Source of the DNA: Adlercreutzia sp. ZJ304
GTDB taxonomy: Bacteria; Actinomycetota; Coriobacteriia; Coriobacteriales; Eggerthellaceae
Assembly (NCBI RefSeq): GCF_011039075.1
Contig: NZ_JAAKEG010000005.1
Location: forward strand, 152,078 to 216,077
Reading direction: 5' to 3'
DNA length: 64,000 nt
How positions within the stretch are numbered: position 1 is the stretch's first letter; each line of letters starts with the position of its first letter. The translations under genes and the position numbers were made by a program. Shown here piece by piece: positions 62,243-64,000 of the stretch. The notes below the pieces were generated by a model, which did no database searches, was not told the origin of the DNA, and worked only from the letters and a program-made list of their open reading frames with translations.

Positions 62243-63079
62243 ATGCGAAAAAATGTGTTGCTGCTGTTCAGCAAACTGCCAGAAGCCGGACTTGTAAAAA
62301 CCCGCCTTACCACACTTAAAGATGGTATTTTTGAACCCGAAGTAGCCAGCGCACTTTATCATTGCATGCTTTTCGATGTATGCGAGATATGTATGGCAGC
62401 TTTCGACAAACTGGAAGCCAAGAATACAGGCAATGCCGCCGATGAATACGAGCTGGTTATATCTACTGCACCTGCCGAAAATGCCGAACGCATGCAAAAA
62501 CTATTCTCAGATGCAGGAAGATGGCCGCGCCCTATTACATTTATTGCCGACAAGGGTGCCAGTTTTGACGAACACTATAACGATGCCTTTCAAAAATGCT
62601 GGGACATGGAAGCTGATTGCATCTTATCTATGGGTGCCGATATGCCGGCGCTAACAACAAACGATGTAATTGCCGGTTTTGAAGCGCTTCATAAGCTAGA
62701 AGACGTTCCACGTGGCGGAATTGTACTTGCCCCCGACCAAGAAATGGGAGTATCTATTATAGGGTGGACTCGCGAAACTGCATTCAACCATTCGGGTGTG
62801 TTCTATAACAAGGACGGACTAACTGTTTTGCCCGCATACATACAGAAAGCACGCGAAGCCGAATTGCCTGCAATATATCTGCCTCCCGTGCCCGATGTGG
62901 ACACCATGGCAGATTTAATGCACAACATAACCCTAGTTGAAGCGCTGAACTACTGTGCAGCATTCGACGGAAATACACCCCCATGGCGCACCGCTAACGC
63001 TTTGCGCGAAATGAGCTGGGATGAAGTGCGCGTTCCGCCAAACACCCTACACGACCCCCGAGAACATATTGATAAATAG
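62243..63079 (+). CDS. DUF2064-family transferase (rSAM/selenodomain-associated transferase 1 type)
   Basis: 278 residues from the ATG at 62243 (AAAGG upstream); an in-frame extension to 62090 is antisense to the previous gene. LLLFSKLPEAGLVKTRLTTL and ILSMGADMPALTTNDVIAGF match the nucleotide-sugar-transferase-like DUF2064 family (TIGR04282), which is often found with ArsS-type radical SAM proteins. Two such ArsS proteins are encoded 16 kb away. It is about 50 residues longer than typical. Confidence 0.75.
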   Translation: MRKNVLLLFSKLPEAGLVKTRLTTLKDGIFEPEVASALYHCMLFDVCEICMAAFDKLEAKNTGNAADEYELVISTAPAENAERMQKLFSDAGRWPRPITFIADKGASFDEHYNDAFQKCWDMEADCILSMGADMPALTTNDVIAGFEALHKLEDVPRGGIVLAPDQEMGVSIIGWTRETAFNHSGVFYNKDGLTVLPAYIQKAREAELPAIYLPPVPDVDTMADLMHNITLVEALNYCAAFDGNTPPWRTANALREMSWDEVRVPPNTLHDPREHIDK

Positions 63080-63206
63080 AGGTACGGCACAACAAGGCAG
63101 CAAAGCGTAATTTCTATACGACAGCCTTTAGACGACAAGACAGAACATTAAAATATAAATATCCGCAACTCGATATAAATATGCGTAAAATTGCGGAAGT
63201 AAGCTA

Positions 63207-63404
63207 CTATTTTTCTTCGAAAGTAAGTAGTTCTCTTACGTCAATCTCAAATACATTGGCTAAAGCAAGAAGCGTAAACAAGCGTGGATTCATGGGTGTG
63301 CCAGGTTTCGATTCGCCTTTTTCAAATTTCTGATATGTATAAGCTGAAATTCCTGCCTGATGGGCAACATTTTCCTGACTGATCCCCTTAGCATCTCGAA
63401 GCAT
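63207..63404 (-). CDS. XRE-family helix-turn-helix regulator
   Basis: 65 residues. AKGISQENVAHQAGISAYTY and FEKGESKPGTPM form a Cro/CI-type helix-turn-helix. Upstream of the ATG the frame stays open back to 63467 without a standard start codon (sequence ...ELANKLRMLRDAKG), where the first helix should extend. Either a nonstandard start is used or the 5' end is damaged. Confidence 0.75.
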   Translation of the reverse strand: MLRDAKGISQENVAHQAGISAYTYQKFEKGESKPGTPMNPRLFTLLALANVFEIDVRELLTFEEK

Positions 63405-63608
63405 GCGAAGTTTATTCGCAAGTTCGCGAGAAAAGTGTTCAGGTGTCGTTTGCGGTATTAACTCATATTATGGTCTTAAACATACACAAGTTGAAAATAA
63501 AGACAGCTTTAAAGAATTAGAGCTTCCCTTGCGAAAAGAAACTATGTATTTCGATATTTTCGGAGAAAATGACAAATTTCTCATAGTTTTGAAGTAAATA
63601 TAAGTAAT

Positions 63609-63645
63609 ATGGTCAGCGTATTTCATTTTGAATTAAGCTGACCAT
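63609..63645. terminator. hairpin beyond the right-edge Rpn gene
   Basis: atggtcagc / gctgaccat arms with a 19-base loop, 18 bases after the Rpn stop. Probable terminator for the minus-strand gene. Confidence 0.5.
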
Positions 63646-63663
63646 AAATCAATTTTACTCAAT

Positions 63664-64000
63664 CTATATACCGAATTCTCGAAACAGCCTTTCGCGATAG
63701 ACTTCATCCTCAGAGGCTTTCAATACATCAGCTTGTCGATTTTCTGAGAATAATTTTTCTACAAGTGCAGCGAATTTATTAGTACCTTTTTGTATTCCTT
63801 GTTCCAGCCCTTGTTCCAGCCCTTGTTCCAGCCCTTGCTGTAAACCTTCTTGTAATCCTTCTTCCATTGCTTTTTTGCGAGCATCTTTTACAGCTTCTGC
63901 AAGAACTTCTTGCATTTCTGCTCTGACAGCATCTTCTGCAGCCCATTTAGCTTCTCGCCTTATATCTTCTTCTATAGTGCTTACAGAAAACACTTTATCC
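63664..64000 (-). CDS. Rpn family nuclease, C-terminal part (runs off right edge)
   Basis: The frame is open to the window end (codons before the GTG at 63993 read DK). Visible: KVFSVSTIEEDIRREAKWAA, then a helical tail with repeated GLEQ units (EGLQEGLQQGLEQGLEQGLE) and a last VYRERLFREFGI. This is the usual end of an Rpn-type transposase/nuclease. A 12-bp DNA repeat, three units at 63797-63832, encodes the QGLE run. It is a separate copy from the N-terminal part at the left edge. Confidence 0.82.
   Translation of the reverse strand, partial: DKVFSVSTIEEDIRREAKWAAEDAVRAEMQEVLAEAVKDARKKAMEEGLQEGLQQGLEQGLEQGLEQGIQKGTNKFAALVEKLFSENRQADVLKASEDEVYRERLFREFGI
63797..63832. repeat. 12-bp tandem repeat inside the Rpn gene
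   Basis: Three identical units of ccttgttccagc code for the GLEQ repeats in the coiled tail. Unit number could vary by slippage without breaking the frame (12 is a multiple of 3). Confidence 0.85.

Noticed and set aside
63403..63597. Plus-strand 64-residue frame ending in IFGENDKFLIVLK
   Set aside because: Its start overlaps the XRE gene on the other strand and there is no ribosome site. The C-terminal half is protein-like, perhaps a relic, but cannot be assigned.

Overview
The window looks like a chromosomal segment of an anaerobic actinobacterium of the class Coriobacteriia, most likely Eggerthellaceae. The reasons are the gene content: two short catechol-dehydroxylase-like molybdopterin oxidoreductase loci with 4Fe-4S partners, MalT-type LuxR regulators next to an MFS transporter, a four-subunit pyruvate:ferredoxin oxidoreductase, and BcrAD/HgdC-type CoA dehydratase activators. 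Base composition is moderate, and lower than in most named Eggerthellaceae, so I do not name a genus. No tRNA or rRNA gene was recognised.

Layout. 1-1480: the edge of an Rpn-type nuclease gene, then a repeat-rich gap. 1485-4539: porGDAB operon (minus strand). 4907-12711: a family-5 substrate-binding protein, a DapA/NanA-family lyase, an ABC transporter with a permease-ATPase fusion, and nagB, together a plausible sialic acid or amino-sugar uptake and catabolism locus. 12771-15814: a large membrane protein and adk. 16096-20676: a truncated regulator, a LysR gene, a small zinc-ribbon gene and the first molybdo-oxidoreductase pair. 20925-21617: an IS remnant carrying a nested inverted-repeat element. 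21754-26718: rpsL-rpsG-fusA-rpsJ-rplC-rplD-rplW, which ends in a terminator straight after rplW. 26911-29851: peptidase, CBS-pyrophosphatase and a glutaredoxin-like protein. 30010-38162: zinc ribbon, two LuxR/STAND regulators, MFS transporter and the second molybdo-oxidoreductase pair. 38347-40680: pcrA. 40738-46638: a divergent arsenosugar-type (ArsM/ArsS) cluster. 46733-49847: DAHP synthase, chorismate mutase, uppP and a TatD nuclease. 49892-53956: an accessory island with a DUF4143 ATPase, relic repeats and a Fic protein. 54025-58663: a tail-anchored protein, an HtrA protease and a polar amino-acid ABC transporter. 58858-63079: a three-gene HgdC/HgdB/DUF2229 set and a DUF2064 transferase. 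63207-64000: an XRE regulator and the end of a second Rpn gene.

The most unusual points are four. (1) The cluster at 40.7-46.6 kb contains a 725-residue fusion of an arsenite-methyltransferase-like domain to an ArsS-type radical SAM domain, a G3E GTPase, a second methyltransferase that has lost most arsenic-binding cysteines, a free-standing ArsS and its AhpD-like partner. (2) Five intergenic hairpins share a fixed-length 30-nt core but have different, fully complementary stems. (3) A long terminal-inverted-repeat element occurs four times. (4) The DUF4143 ATPase has three 33-bp-spaced operator-like repeats, and two relic copies of its own 5' end lie around it. The functions proposed for these are inference; the sequence patterns are directly visible.
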